64,000 nt of DNA from Liolophura sinensis (Eukaryota > Mollusca > Polyplacophora > Chitonida > Chitonidae), in contig NC_088301.1 of assembly GCF_032854445.1 (NCBI RefSeq), positions 41,351,116 to 41,415,115 on the forward strand, in the 5' to 3' direction. A program made the position numbers and the translations under genes. The notes under the pieces are model-generated. The model searched no databases. It was given only the letters and a program-made list of their open reading frames with translations, and was not told where the DNA came from. Below, one piece after another: positions 36,481 through 47,314 of the stretch (its first letter is position 1; the number at the start of each line of letters is the position of its first letter).

Positions 36481-36960
36481 TGAGAATATGCATGTGCTAT
36501 TTGGATTGTGCCAGATCAATTATTTCCAGAGTTGTTGCCATATAAACACAGAATTGGACTTATAAATAGCAACACGTCTCGTACAGTTATAACTGGATTT
36601 TCATGTAAGTGTGTCAGAATGAGATAAACTATGTGAGAATGTGCACGTGCTCCTTGTATTGCGCTGCATCAATTACTTCCAGAGTTGTTGCCCTTTAAAT
36701 ATAGAATGGGGACTTGTAGATAATGAGCTTTTGTCAACTTTTTAGGCAGGGCAATTGTGCGTCTGCTGGGTTGCGTCGCAATAATTTTTAGACTTTATTT
36801 TCCTTAAAATATAAACTGGAGACCTGCAGATTGTGAATCCTTGTCAACACATACCCTACAGTTGTAATTGGATTTTCATGAAACGTTATAGGCTGAACAG
36901 GAACCATGTGAGGACGTGTCCTTTGATAATAGAATGATGACTTGTGGATAGTGAATGCTT
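36481..36960 (+). repeat. Degenerate tandem repeat, about 3 units
   Basis: 'tcaattatttccagagttgt' and variants recur near 36514 and 36669. 'tacagttataactggatttt' recurs as 'tacagttgtaattggatttt' near 36860, and 'gacttgtagata' and 'gacttgtggata' recur beside them. Units are about 150-160 bp and diverged. Confidence 0.55.
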
Positions 36961-37828
36961 GTTGGCGTTGCATGCTGGCCCTGTATTTGGTTTTCACTTC
37001 TTGATCATTAGGTCATTATTTAGGTCTATCCAGCTTAGCCCCAGTGGGATTTTTCGCCATCTTTTTGACGGCTCTTGTTTATATTTGGTGTTACTTGATT
37101 GTGAGAGCACCACCATAAATAACAATAACTCCCTCATTCTAGAATCGCCTGTTTTTGGTTGACGAATGATATACTACTGCTTGACTCGACCCTTACATTA
37201 AAAATGACCATGGATTATACTTATCATAACCAACGCTCAGTGGAAATGTTGTTTGACGAAAAGAGTTTTATGGATCTCACGCAAGGGTGGAACGTTTCCA
37301 CGAGTCTGTGATTGCTGTGACCATGGTATAGTTCCCAGAAAGGTCATATGCCGGATTCCAAGCCCTGTAAAACTGAATGTAGTTTAATAAATTTCATGAC
37401 CAATACTAAACAACTTTATTACTGTCGATAACATCGGTAATATGTAGGAAACCTTTTGATAAATTCTTTGATGATTATTTGTTATTTTTAGATGTTTTTC
37501 CAAAAATTGTAGATGACACATGTATTAAGGTTGACAACACAAGACAAAATACATCTGCTAAAAACCCTCATCAAATTGTTTGAAAATAGATATCTATTTC
37601 TTTATTACTGATTACCTCGATAAAATTAAATACCCTTACAAAATAGGCTGTAATTCAAAAACTGTATTCACATCATTCACATGAACTTTCAGACCATGAA
37701 TAATTTACGTTTACCTGCAAATTTAATTTGTGTAATTTAAATCATTGATTGATTTGATGAACTCTTCATATTTGAATTCCCAACCTTTAAACTGTAAATT
37801 TGATCAAGTGAATAGATACTATTCCATG

Positions 37829-37834
37829 TTTATT
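37829..37834 (-). promoter_or_regulatory. Poly(A) signal for the minus-strand gene ending at 37891
   Basis: AATAAA on the minus strand, 57 bases past the stop codon. Its position supports 38211-37891 as a terminal exon. Confidence 0.45.
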
Positions 37835-37890
37835 CTCAGGTTAGCGACGTATACATAAACAATTACGTAAAAAAATGGACTAGGGTACAA

Positions 37891-39219
37891 CTAGGATTTC
37901 TTTGTAGCCCCCCCGTGTGCGAATATAGGACAATGATGGTTATAGTAAAGTGCACACCGAGAGAATAATTCCTCTTCATAATTCCAATATGCGGAACTTG
38001 GAGAGCAGCGTGCTGTCAATAATTCATATAGATTTTCTGTTGGATTAACATGAGGGCAAACATAAGAGGAAAGTGTGTGTAGTTCATCGACCAGAGATGT
38101 TTCGCTCCGATCAAATATAACGCAAGTGGTTTCTCCGCTAGAGACTGGGCCGTTGTATCCATTGTGTACAAAGCGACTTAAGCAGACCTTTTCAATGTTG
38201 AAGACTGTCACCTGCATCCAAACCAGCTGACTTGGAGTTGCTTTTCGGTGTGAGCCGGATGGATGGAGGCGTTCCTCTGGTAATTCTAAGGCAAACCGTA
38301 CTCCAATGCAGTTTAGGTACCTGTACGAAAATGAATGTTACAGAATGGTTCACTGTTAAAGTTCTTGCAAAAGAATTTGAATCCACTGTTAATAATGTGC
38401 AACGCTCACAAAACAGAAATGTCAGCTCTTCACCACAGTTGAAGATTTTCTCACTCCCGGCATTAGTACTGCTTATTGAGGCGTTTCGATGTGGGTCAAA
38501 ATCTAACAATTTAATAGAAGATATGTTCTTTTATTGATGGTATCTGATGTGCAAATTCATCTTTACGGCCTGAAATTAAGGCTAATCGTTTCTGGCATTC
38601 GCTTTATAAACAGCCGTTTAACATCACTTGTAACCTGAGCAAAGTTTCAGGAGATTCCAGGCATGAGATTTGTCCTCTTTTTGGAGGAATTCCTCTTTAT
38701 TTATACAAAAAATACATCAGAAAAATGTTCAGAATTTAATTCAGAAATGCTAAAAATGACAAAATTATGAGTGTGATGCATAGTTTCCTCTTTTTCATCC
38801 CAGTGTCTGTCTCATCCCTGAGATTCTCAATGGCACAAAGATTCACTTTCAGCATAGCCGTTATAGGTTATTAGGCAACAAGATATGTTGCTGGTGTCCA
38901 ACTTTCACTTGTTCGTCTGAAGTTTAAAGTCAGGTGATTTGTCTGGCAACCAGCTCTCGTACATTTGAAATATTTCTGAAAACGGCGTAAAAATATACCA
39001 ATAATTTGTCAATTATTATCAAATTCAGATCCCGTACTTGTCGAGTACCTTGCGTTCGTAGCATAAAATAATGTAGCGGTACATAACATCCAGTGGATCC
39101 AGACAGGAGGTCGATGATGAGAGGAAGGCCCCAATAACGGACCGCTATCGTGTTCTGGGCATTATTACCCAGGTATACACAATCGCTCCAAAGGGGCTCA
39201 CCCATCTCTCCAAATGGAA
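37891..39219 (-). CDS. Unrecognised cysteine-containing protein, last three exons
   Basis: Three minus-strand exons fit together by phase. 39219-39049 (acceptor 'atttcttcag', donor 'gtactc') enters with two bases finishing a codon and leaves with one. 38502-38321 (acceptor 'aattgttag', donor 'gtacct') takes up that phase and ends in phase 0. 38211-37891 starts in phase 0 and reaches TAG. Together they give about 223 residues with 11 Cys and two N-glycosylation sequons (NAS, NHS), including NCGEELTFLFCERCTLLTVD and SYVCPHVNPTENLYELLTAR. Aromatic- and Cys-bearing segments such as WNYEEELFSRC suggest an extracellular protein, perhaps the ectodomain of a membrane receptor, but I do not recognise the family. 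The acceptor at 38212 is pyrimidine-poor. The 5' end is not found; 39700-39488 is a possible further exon whose donor phase does not fit. Confidence 0.4.
38924..38952 (+). repeat. Short SINE-like fragment (SINE-3)
   Basis: 'aaagtcaggtgatttgtctg' then 'gcaacc' resembles 47203-47290. It lies in the intron of the candidate gene on the other strand. Confidence 0.4.
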
Positions 39220-39487
39220 CTGAAGAAATATGGACTTCCCTAGTTACCCATATTAATAATATGAGGTAATAATATTAACAGTAACAAGGCCCATGCTGTG
39301 TTTTATACATTTTACTGGGGCTTCATCAGTGATCGACAACCGTCGTACAGCATACAGCATGCTATATATCCGCTGGAGTCTTAAAGACACCATTGCACAT
39401 AACTATTTGATGCTGCGGTACGTCCGTTGTACTTTCAACTCCCTGTATGGGTGGCAACGTATTTATCTGCATGTGTGAAACGGACAT

Positions 39488-39700
39488 TTACAGACTATTT
39501 TTCCCATTGCCCAAGACTGTATATTGATTATGGGGCGACCTTCCATAAAGAACCCATGTATCTAATACAGTAAAAGAAATGTATCTGGAATCTACCGTAA
39601 CTCCAGCTGCATTACAAAATGGATAATCTCGATTATGGCATTGTGAACTATATGTTGTTAGAGAACTGTGTTCCAGTGGATCCTTGTCTGCACGAGCCAT
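39488..39700 (-). other. Possible exon, unrecognised
   Basis: Open for 70 codons from ATG on minus, with coding-like composition and motif SQCHNRDYPFCNAAGVTVDS. Possible donor 'gtaaat' at its end. It could be the first visible exon of the gene downstream, but the phases do not match with the donors I can see. Confidence 0.2.
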
Positions 39701-40779
39701 TAATTTAAGATTTGGTTTTCATGGCTAGAGTGTCAGTGTCACTTCTCGATCTCATTGAAAATCCTCTATGGTTGTTCTCATGTGTATGTTTCCAACACGA
39801 CACTTTCCTTCGGGATTATTGTATTAACGGTTGTTTTTTTACGCATACCTTCCGTTTCTCGACACGGTAATTTCGTATTAACGTGTAAGACTAGTTCGAC
39901 ACGAATGCGAACTGATTTAGACCGATGTAGCCATGCGTCATGTAGGATCAGATCGGAGATCGCCTATATGCGTTTTTATACTCATTCTCGTTCTGAACCA
40001 ATCGTTTATTTATTGTCGGCCAGCAAAATAAGATAATGTCACTAACCTGCATGTACTATGTTGAAAGAGCTGAAGCTTTTGGGCGACTACCACCAATTAC
40101 TCTGTAATGTTCACACGAGAATGTTATAACACTGTGTGGTCTCCCTCCTCTGCCCATTCATGATTACCTAATTCCGGAATACCAATATTGACTCGAGCTG
40201 CAATTACCAGTTGCCTTCATTCCATTACCACCTTGTTCAGTTTCAGATATATCCTATGAAAGGTCGTTTGTTCGTGAACAAGACACGCCAATTTGTGTTA
40301 GACTTGGAGTACTGAGGTCTCCCAACCTGAGGTTTGTTTGCATGTAATTTGCTTTGTATTTTAAACGTGTGTTTTGGTGACTATGAATTGGTGTTATTAC
40401 TGCTCATAGGTCATGGCAAATGTCGCATGTGAATGGTTCTTTTGGCCGACAAAATACGTTTAAATCTCCGATATGACGATTACCTCTAACATGTACCACG
40501 TCTTAGCACTAGATTTTCAAAGGCGCCCATCCTCATCCCTCCGCCCTCTGGAGAGTCTGTATATAGTTCATCAAAATTTTACATTCTATCTTGTATATTG
40601 TGCATTACTTAATAATTCAGAAAGGTGTGCCAATCAGTATGTCTTCTTTGTCTTCTGTTGCAAGTGATAAAGCAGACCGGTTTTTGTTTTTTTTTCTTTG
40701 CACTCGTCACATTTAGATTCGGTTATTTTTCACAATGATTTTCGTATATAGTAGCAGTACACAGTTTAAAAACTACACC
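39701..40779. other. No gene seen
   Basis: Only short frames without motifs or convincing splice sites. Confidence 0.4.
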
Positions 40780-40975
40780 ATGGATAGTAAAACCAGACCG
40801 ATTACGGCAGTGATATTTGGCAAATGCTTGAGTAGTGGCAACTTGGCTGCTGGCTTTAGGTTTAGGTAAAAAAACATGCAGTAATTTGTGAATTTCATTT
40901 GGTAAGTCATGGTTTAGCATTACTCCAAATGCTGCGTTGTCATTATATTTAATAATATTGAAACCACTGTAAAGC
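40780..40975 (-). repeat. R1 dispersed repeat, minus orientation
   Basis: The reverse complement carries 'atgacaacgcagcatttgga', 'catttgccaaatatcactgc' and 'ggttttactatccatgg'. The 120-codon minus frame over it (40723-41085) is produced by the repeat. Confidence 0.65.
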
Positions 40976-41589
40976 GACGAGGCCACTATTGCAGAAGTAC
41001 AATATAACTGACTATAGCATAACCAATCTTTCCAGGCTGAACACATGTAAACGGTGAAATCCGGGGTCACGTCAGCGTGTAACATGTAAGCAAGCCACGG
41101 CCATGTAAAATTTCTTAGTGGTGTTGAATGATACTGCTGACGTTAAAAGTGTTTACGTACCCAGATGTTGTGTCTTAGTCAACCTGTGCTATATGATGCT
41201 TTGCGAGAGATCTGCGGGGCCAACAACAGTCTTCTTGCTCGAACTGTAGAACGTTTGACGGCTCTGACATTTCATAAGTTAATAATGATGAATGAAACTA
41301 AGCAGATGAACGAAACACAAGTACATGTGTTCAAGTACACAAGTACATTCCACGCCTATTTAATCCAAGCGCTAGATGAAATGTAGTGCGAATGATAATA
41401 GACGGATGTTTTTTTTTTCAGTACGGGATTCTTTCTTCTCAAATTCATAACCGGAAATTTTTTTTTTTTTTACGATAATATATATATCCGTAACGGTATG
41501 GTTTCAAAAACAAAGTAGAACTTCCCTTTGGGTTTCCAAAAGTAATATTACTGACACAGATATAGATATGTGGAACAGCGGTCTGGCTT

Positions 41590-41755
41590 AACAACAAACA
41601 TCGCTGTGAGTTCAAGTCCAGCTCATGCTGGCTTACTCCCCGGTCGTACGTGGGAAGGTCTGACAGCAACCTGCGGATGACCATAAGGCTGGCCGCCGTC
41701 GAATAAGTGAAATATTCTTGAGTACGGCGTAAAACACCAATCAAATAATACATAA
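41590..41755 (+). mobile_element. SINE-1 copy, 5' truncated
   Basis: B box 'gagttcaagtccagctcatg', then 'cgtacgtgggaaggtctgac', 'ctggccgccgtcg' and the tail 'gtgaaatattcttgagtacg' then 'gcgtaaaacaccaatcaaat'. The tail is closest to the consensus I infer. Confidence 0.85.
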
Positions 41756-41759
41756 ATAA

Positions 41760-43079
41760 CAGCATACAATACTATACTTAAAGCAAACATAATATATTAT
41801 GTGTTTATTATCAGTATTAAATCAAATGTCATCATTTGTGTGTTATCAAAAGCACAGTTTTACCACTAAATTGCGTAGTGCACCTACTATCTCTTTGTCT
41901 GTACAAAGTGTGTGCACTAACATCGCTGTCTGGAGTTTTAATTTGTATGACTAAGTAGAACGGTCATGCAAACTTGTAGCGGGAAAAGACTATTACTTCT
42001 ACTCTATCCTGTTAATATATCAGTAATTCACCGGCCTAGACCTCTCATGGAAACACTGACGAAATCTAACTGAAAAATAGAGTAACAGTTTTTATCGTCG
42101 GTTTCCCTGCTGTTGCCATACCAAAAAGTAGCCTTCTTTTATGTACAATAAATAGTCTATATGTATATTATAAAATGATTGGCGGAAACCAAGAGGCTGA
42201 CAAATATAAATATTTATATATCACCAGTATACTTTAAATCACTGTAACATGCTATATATACTATACATGTATTTGTATGTTTAAATAAAGGAAAATTACA
42301 CATTAATATCATGAAGTCATACAATAACAATAAATACACGATCCACGAAATCCAAGAGTCTGACTGGCCTAAGTTATCAATTCAACAAGGCACTCAGGGA
42401 CAAGACGTTATTGTAACAGAAAAGTGTATAAAACCTTATCCAGGAATATATCAGTAGGATTTCACACTACATCCCAGCGCTCGCTTGCACTAAGAAATCG
42501 CAGCTACAATTTATTGTAGACTCTACAGTTGATCGTAAAAATAATTTACGGCGCTTGCACAAAGGAACTGTAATTTTTAAAAGTTACAATCGCGGTCGTA
42601 GTCCAAATCTGACTCGTACATAAAGGTGGCCTGTGTAAATGGACAATGTACCTGTCAATATCTTTTCTTGCCTTCATTTTCAAAGCTCTACATCATAATG
42701 GTTCAGCAACAACAACATGTGAAAAAATGTTCCTAGCATCTTTTAAGACATCGTATATCTTTGCAATCCCAGTGGAAAATTACTTACAGTCTAGCTATTT
42801 GTACTTAACCTTGATTTTGGGGCGATTGTAAATATTTACAACAGGGTCGACCGATAGTAATTTCTTCCTTCGTGCAAGAGGGTGTGGACTGTAAGCTATG
42901 GCTACGACCGCGATCTTACTGATTAGCAGTTAACTTCATTCCTTGGTGCATGCGAACCCTGTTTATATCAATGACATCTATATTGTATAATAAATCATCA
43001 CTGTTTGTACTAGCCACATAATCCATCCAAGACATACTCCAGAAAACACTTAAATATGACGTTTAGTACCTCGCATAAA
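41760..43079. other. No gene seen
   Basis: AT-rich, with short frames only. Confidence 0.4.
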
Positions 43080-43830
43080 AGGTGAGATGGCAGAATTACA
43101 GGGGTGAATGTGAAGGTAAAGGAATGACAAGGAATATCTGAGAACCACAGTTAAAAGAGTTGAAAGAATCCGATATATGTGCAACTGAGGGAGTTACAAC
43201 CAACCATTTAAAGCTGAAACTAAATATTTACAGGTAACCAGTTAAAGTTGAAGTGAGGTACTTACAGGGAACAGTTAAAGGAACTTTCGAGGAAAGAGAG
43301 AGTCCAGTGGACCGTTCATGGCAAAGGTAGGGGAGTTAGGCCTGAGTGTTAATAAATGTGGTACATGGAGGCGTTAACTGTCTAGATTAGAGAGCTACAG
43401 GACACCATTCCACAGAGAATAAGGCTGTTTTAGCGAACCATTAAAAGTGTCAAAATGATGACGTTACAGAGAACGTTCATATGAATATGTTTAGGTGTAG
43501 TGTAAAAAGCCTATAGTGGGTGACGTAAAAGGAAGTGTTAACTGTCAAAACAAACAATTTAGGGAGTTAATTCAAGGAATCTCAAGAACCAAAGTCAGGA
43601 ACTACTAAAGGTCATGCCGAAGGAGTTACAAGAACCACAATAGTGAGCAAACTGGAGATATTTAATATGGTTTGTCATAATGAGAGAATGGCGGGAGGTG
43701 TTTAAAAATTACAGGAAAGTGTTTAATGTCAAGGTGTGGAGGTTACAAGTAAGAGTTCAAAAACAAAGACGAGGGAGTAATATGGAAGCCGTTAATGGAG
43801 TTTACAACAATCACTTATAGCCAGAGTAAG
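43080..43830 (+). repeat. Degenerate purine-rich minisatellite
   Basis: Variants of 'gggagttacaagaacca' and 'gttaaaggaa' recur throughout at about 25-35 base spacing, clear at 43190, 43255, 43310, 43570 and 43625. The array is old, with units hard to phase. It ends about 150 bases from the stop codon of the GPCR gene. Confidence 0.55.
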
Positions 43831-43921
43831 GGACGACACACAAAACTGTTGATAAAACTGGTTGTTGGTCATGCCAAGAATATTAGTTACATATGTTCGT
43901 GAAAATATGAATATTTACTGA

Positions 43922-43927
43922 TTTATT
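43922..43927 (-). promoter_or_regulatory. Poly(A) signal of the GPCR gene
   Basis: AATAAA on the minus strand, 54 bases past the TGA. Confidence 0.5.
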
Positions 43928-43980
43928 ACCTATCACAAACGGACTTGCCTAAACGAAGAGCTTATGTATTTGCTGGCAGT

Positions 43981-45054
43981 TCACACCAAGCATGAACTAG
44001 GTTTCTGACGTCCACATGCACAGTTTAAAATACAAACACATGGTTTCTCTTCTGGGTTTCTTACTAACTCTGTCAATGCCCGCCTGAAAAGCGTACTGCA
44101 GGCGCTGTATAAGGGAAAATTAATACTAAACGTAAGATTGTAAAGGAAAAGACAGAAATGCTGTGCCAAAAGGATGTTAGTTATTTCTGCATGGGGTTGG
44201 TCCATGACTGGTGTGACCATGAGATACACTCTCATGGCATGACTGGGAAGGTTCAACAATAAAAAGGCACTTGACACCACGACAAGGGTTTTTGTCAGTT
44301 TCACTTGCACAGCAGATAAAAAGTTTTGCCCGTCCTCGGTGTTATGTCGTCTTCGCATGCTGAGACTTCTTCTGTGAAATCGACGTATTGCGATGAGTAC
44401 ACAAACATTCAGGATTAGGATCACAACGAAAGGAATAAAAAATGTCACAAGAGTGTCGATATACGTTATCACCTCAAGGAAGCTTTGATACCCGTCGTAA
44501 GGATCACAAGTTGCTCCGTACACAGTTGGTTTCACCACCGATGTCCAAAGTCCATGGGAGTACATTAACATGCAAATAGCAGCCACGATGGCAACCGCTA
44601 CACCAGATCGGGTCTTGGTACATATTCGTGGGGCTTTAAGCGGATGGCACACAACAATGTACCTTTCAAACATAAAGAGCACAACATACCAGACCGAGGT
44701 AAAACTACAGCAGTAGGTGATATAAACAATCACTTGGCACCACCCATTGGTATTGACGATCTGAATATTCACGTTCGGCATCCACGTTATCAGGAGCGCT
44801 CCGAGAAATCCTGTGTCTGAGAATGCCAAAGCCGCTAGATAGGTGCTGGACGGTAACTTCCGTAAACTTGTGGCCACAAACACGATGAAGGAAATGATAT
44901 TGCCCACCATTCCAAGGCCTGCTATAACTGGGGTAAAGTACACCTGCAGAATACGAACGATGTTACCAATCTGACTTGGTGGGTAGTAGTAGGTCTCCCA
45001 GTCACGGGAACTGTTGGTGCTGTCGTTGAACAGAAACATTTCACCACCCGGCAT
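43981..45054 (-). CDS. Rhodopsin-type (class A) GPCR, neuropeptide-receptor-like
   Basis: Intronless 357-codon frame. I start it at the ATG of MPGGEMFLF; the frame stays open seven codons further to a GTG, but no ATG lies there, and 'ctctacag' just upstream could be a 5' UTR acceptor. Two N-glycosylation sequons (NDS, NSS) lie in the short N-terminus. TM1 has GN at 51-52, and TM2 LAALAFSD with Asp80. Cys106 and Cys183 would form the usual disulfide. The TM3 end is ERY (130-132) in place of DRY. TM5 is FFIPFVV with Pro208. TM6 has LNLP in place of CWLP, and TM7 has NFPLY in place of NPxxY. The cytoplasmic tail has a Cys cluster (CVCILNCAC) suited to palmitoylation. Probably a plasma-membrane receptor for a peptide or small ligand, acting through G proteins. 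The ligand cannot be read from the sequence. Complete and intact. Confidence 0.9.
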   Translation of the reverse strand: MPGGEMFLFNDSTNSSRDWETYYYPPSQIGNIVRILQVYFTPVIAGLGMVGNIISFIVFVATSLRKLPSSTYLAALAFSDTGFLGALLITWMPNVNIQIVNTNGWCQVIVYITYCCSFTSVWYVVLFMFERYIVVCHPLKAPRICTKTRSGVAVAIVAAICMLMYSHGLWTSVVKPTVYGATCDPYDGYQSFLEVITYIDTLVTFFIPFVVILILNVCVLIAIRRFHRRSLSMRRRHNTEDGQNFLSAVQVKLTKTLVVVSSAFLLLNLPSHAMRVYLMVTPVMDQPHAEITNILLAQHFCLFLYNLTFSINFPLYSACSTLFRRALTELVRNPEEKPCVCILNCACGRQKPSSCLV

Positions 45055-45076
45055 CCTGAAAGCCTGCCCTTCCACT

Positions 45077-47200
45077 GTAGAGCTAGATTATTCAAGCCTG
45101 GCATGAAGGTTTGTACGGTACACCCGAAGTATCCTGTTGGTATAAAACAGAAATTATGTAATGCCCTAACCATTGGTTAACTGGCGACTAAAAACCCATT
45201 TGGTCGAGGTACAGCTCTTATGTGATATATTAGAAACTGGTGGGTGTGGCCATAGCATTACTGTAATCAGGTACACCCCATTTCTGTAATGACGGATGCA
45301 TTTATTACATATATGAAGCAAGTGGAACCAGAGCAACGACAGTATGATAGATAGGAAATGATCGGTTAACCTCAGTTGGAGGTGAGAACCTCGATTGCAG
45401 ATTACCAGTCGAAAATTGCCAAAAATTTGCGCTGCTTTGTTTGTCAAATTTGTTGATGAAACATCATCATAAAACTCTGAAATTTCTAATCCATTAAAAT
45501 TTGTATTTCAGAAAGGCGTTTACTTTCCGTACATGGAATTCTTATGTATTAGGGTGCACCGTTGTTGAATCCATAATATTTGTGTATGTCATTGACACTT
45601 AAGGATTTTAAGAAAAATGTGATCTGGGAAATTTCTTAGGATAGCACGCTTTTTAGAAAGGGATAAATAAAGTTATTTGACTATCTTATTAATGGTAATT
45701 TGACTACTTGATGATTTCAGTGGATTGAAGAATTAAGCTGACGGACTAAACGAACATTTAGAATGATTGTTCTCTCGACGATGTCAAGCATGACTATGTA
45801 AGTTAAACAAAAGTGGCCTCGACAGTTTTACAGTTCGCATCGGTTCATACTTAACCAATCTGGACGTTGACAAAAAGATCGCTTGGATATAAAGTTGTAT
45901 TCGGTAAAACAGAATTAAAGCTGATCAGCTTAAAAAAAAACCACAAAGCTAAAATGTCCCTCATGGGCCTTTTATGATTTGTAGATGTACACAAGTTTGT
46001 ACAGTATAAAAACATCGTGAAACAAAGACTGTCAGCGTACATACCTGAATCCCAGGGCTATTCCTCATTGGGAGCACCGTGCTACTTGCGAAGTCCGTTC
46101 TGCCTACCTCAGTGGTAAGCCCTTCTCAGAACATCCTACAAATACAAGACACAGTTGACCATGAGCCAACGGCCGAGGTTTTGCCCTTCGTGTTACTAGA
46201 TAATGTCCGGCGCGGTCGTTAAATCTCGAAGCATCGGTGGGTCGTCAGGAAACAGCGTAAATGAATCGACATTCGTCCTTGTAGCGCTATTAGTCCCACT
46301 GTGCATCCCAAGCCTTCTCACACAGACGTGTAATCCGGCCGCTCTAGTTTCAGGACTACTGCCGAGGAGCATCGAGAGAACTACCGATAACGTACTACAT
46401 GCGCCTCTGCTTTGCATGTATCTACAAGCACATTTGCTCAACGCAGCGGCATATATGCCCGACGGCAGACTGAATATTGACGTAGTGAATCATAAAATGT
46501 GACCCAAGGACAAATGGTCGATAACAAAATAGTTCGATTTAAATCGTTCCAGCGTCTTTCTTTGCTTTTTTGTATAACGCGATGGAAATGTGGCACGAAA
46601 ATTACTCCTATCCGGTGTAACGGCAACCTGCCATATAATTACCATTATCAACAACATGTTTGGGAATAAGCCTATAGATGTATTAAGAATAACTATACAT
46701 CGCAAAATAAGTTTTAATTTATTATTGATTGCAGGTGAAGGTAATGAAATCTAACACATGCATATACAGTACAATCCGGTTGAACCTCTGTACATGTACA
46801 GGCAGGTAGGACACAGTTAAAAATGTCACACAGGCAATCATCTTTGAAGTTGCAACACGAAAGGTTATCTACCCTACAAGCTGAGATCCGTCCATCTGGT
46901 GAGCACAAGAGCTTTGAATATTGACAATGAAATACGCGGAACATTTAAAAGTTTAACACACAGTGTAATTTTTTGCAAACATACCAGTCAATTATCAGGC
47001 TTTAAATCATAGCCTGAAAGGTGTATGGCGCTTTGATTTGTAAGTAATTTTTAATTCCGATCAATCTGGGGTTAGGGGTTGTATAAACATGGCATTGCTT
47101 CTATTTCACCGCATTTTTTACATGAACATTTGCAATAAAATATGATATAATATGTCAATGTGTCAAACAGATATATCTCAGTATCTGGGCTTCGCTTCCG
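45077..47200. other. No firm gene; GC-richer patch at 46.06-46.48 kb
   Basis: Mostly AT-rich. The patch is CpG-bearing and open on both strands: 99 codons on plus from 46203, with a hydrophobic stretch FVLVALLVPLCIPSLL, and 81 codons on minus from 46441. Neither has a recognised family. It might be a remnant exon or a mobile-element piece. Confidence 0.3.
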
Positions 47201-47202
47201 GC

Positions 47203-47290
47203 TTTAAGTCAGGAGGTTTGTCAGGCAAAGGGCGGTAGTTTTCTCTGGGCACTCCGGTTTCATCCTCTCCTAAACGCAACGGATATTATA
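47203..47290 (+). mobile_element. SINE-3-like fragment
   Basis: 'aagtcaggaggtttgtcagg' then 'caaagggcggtagttttctc' and 'actccggtttcatcctct' follow a pattern I know from molluscan repeats. Fragment only. Confidence 0.45.
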
Positions 47291-47314
47291 TGGAGGAACA
47301 ATAAAAAAATAGCT

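Noticed and set aside
40723-41085. 120-codon minus-strand frame with several Cys, at first taken as an exon of the gene at 37.9-39.2 kb
   Set aside because: It overlies a minus-oriented R1 repeat copy; the reading frame comes from the repeat.
45054-45075. GPCR start seven codons further upstream
   Set aside because: That codon is GTG, not ATG; the first ATG of the frame is at 45054 and a possible splice acceptor lies just upstream.
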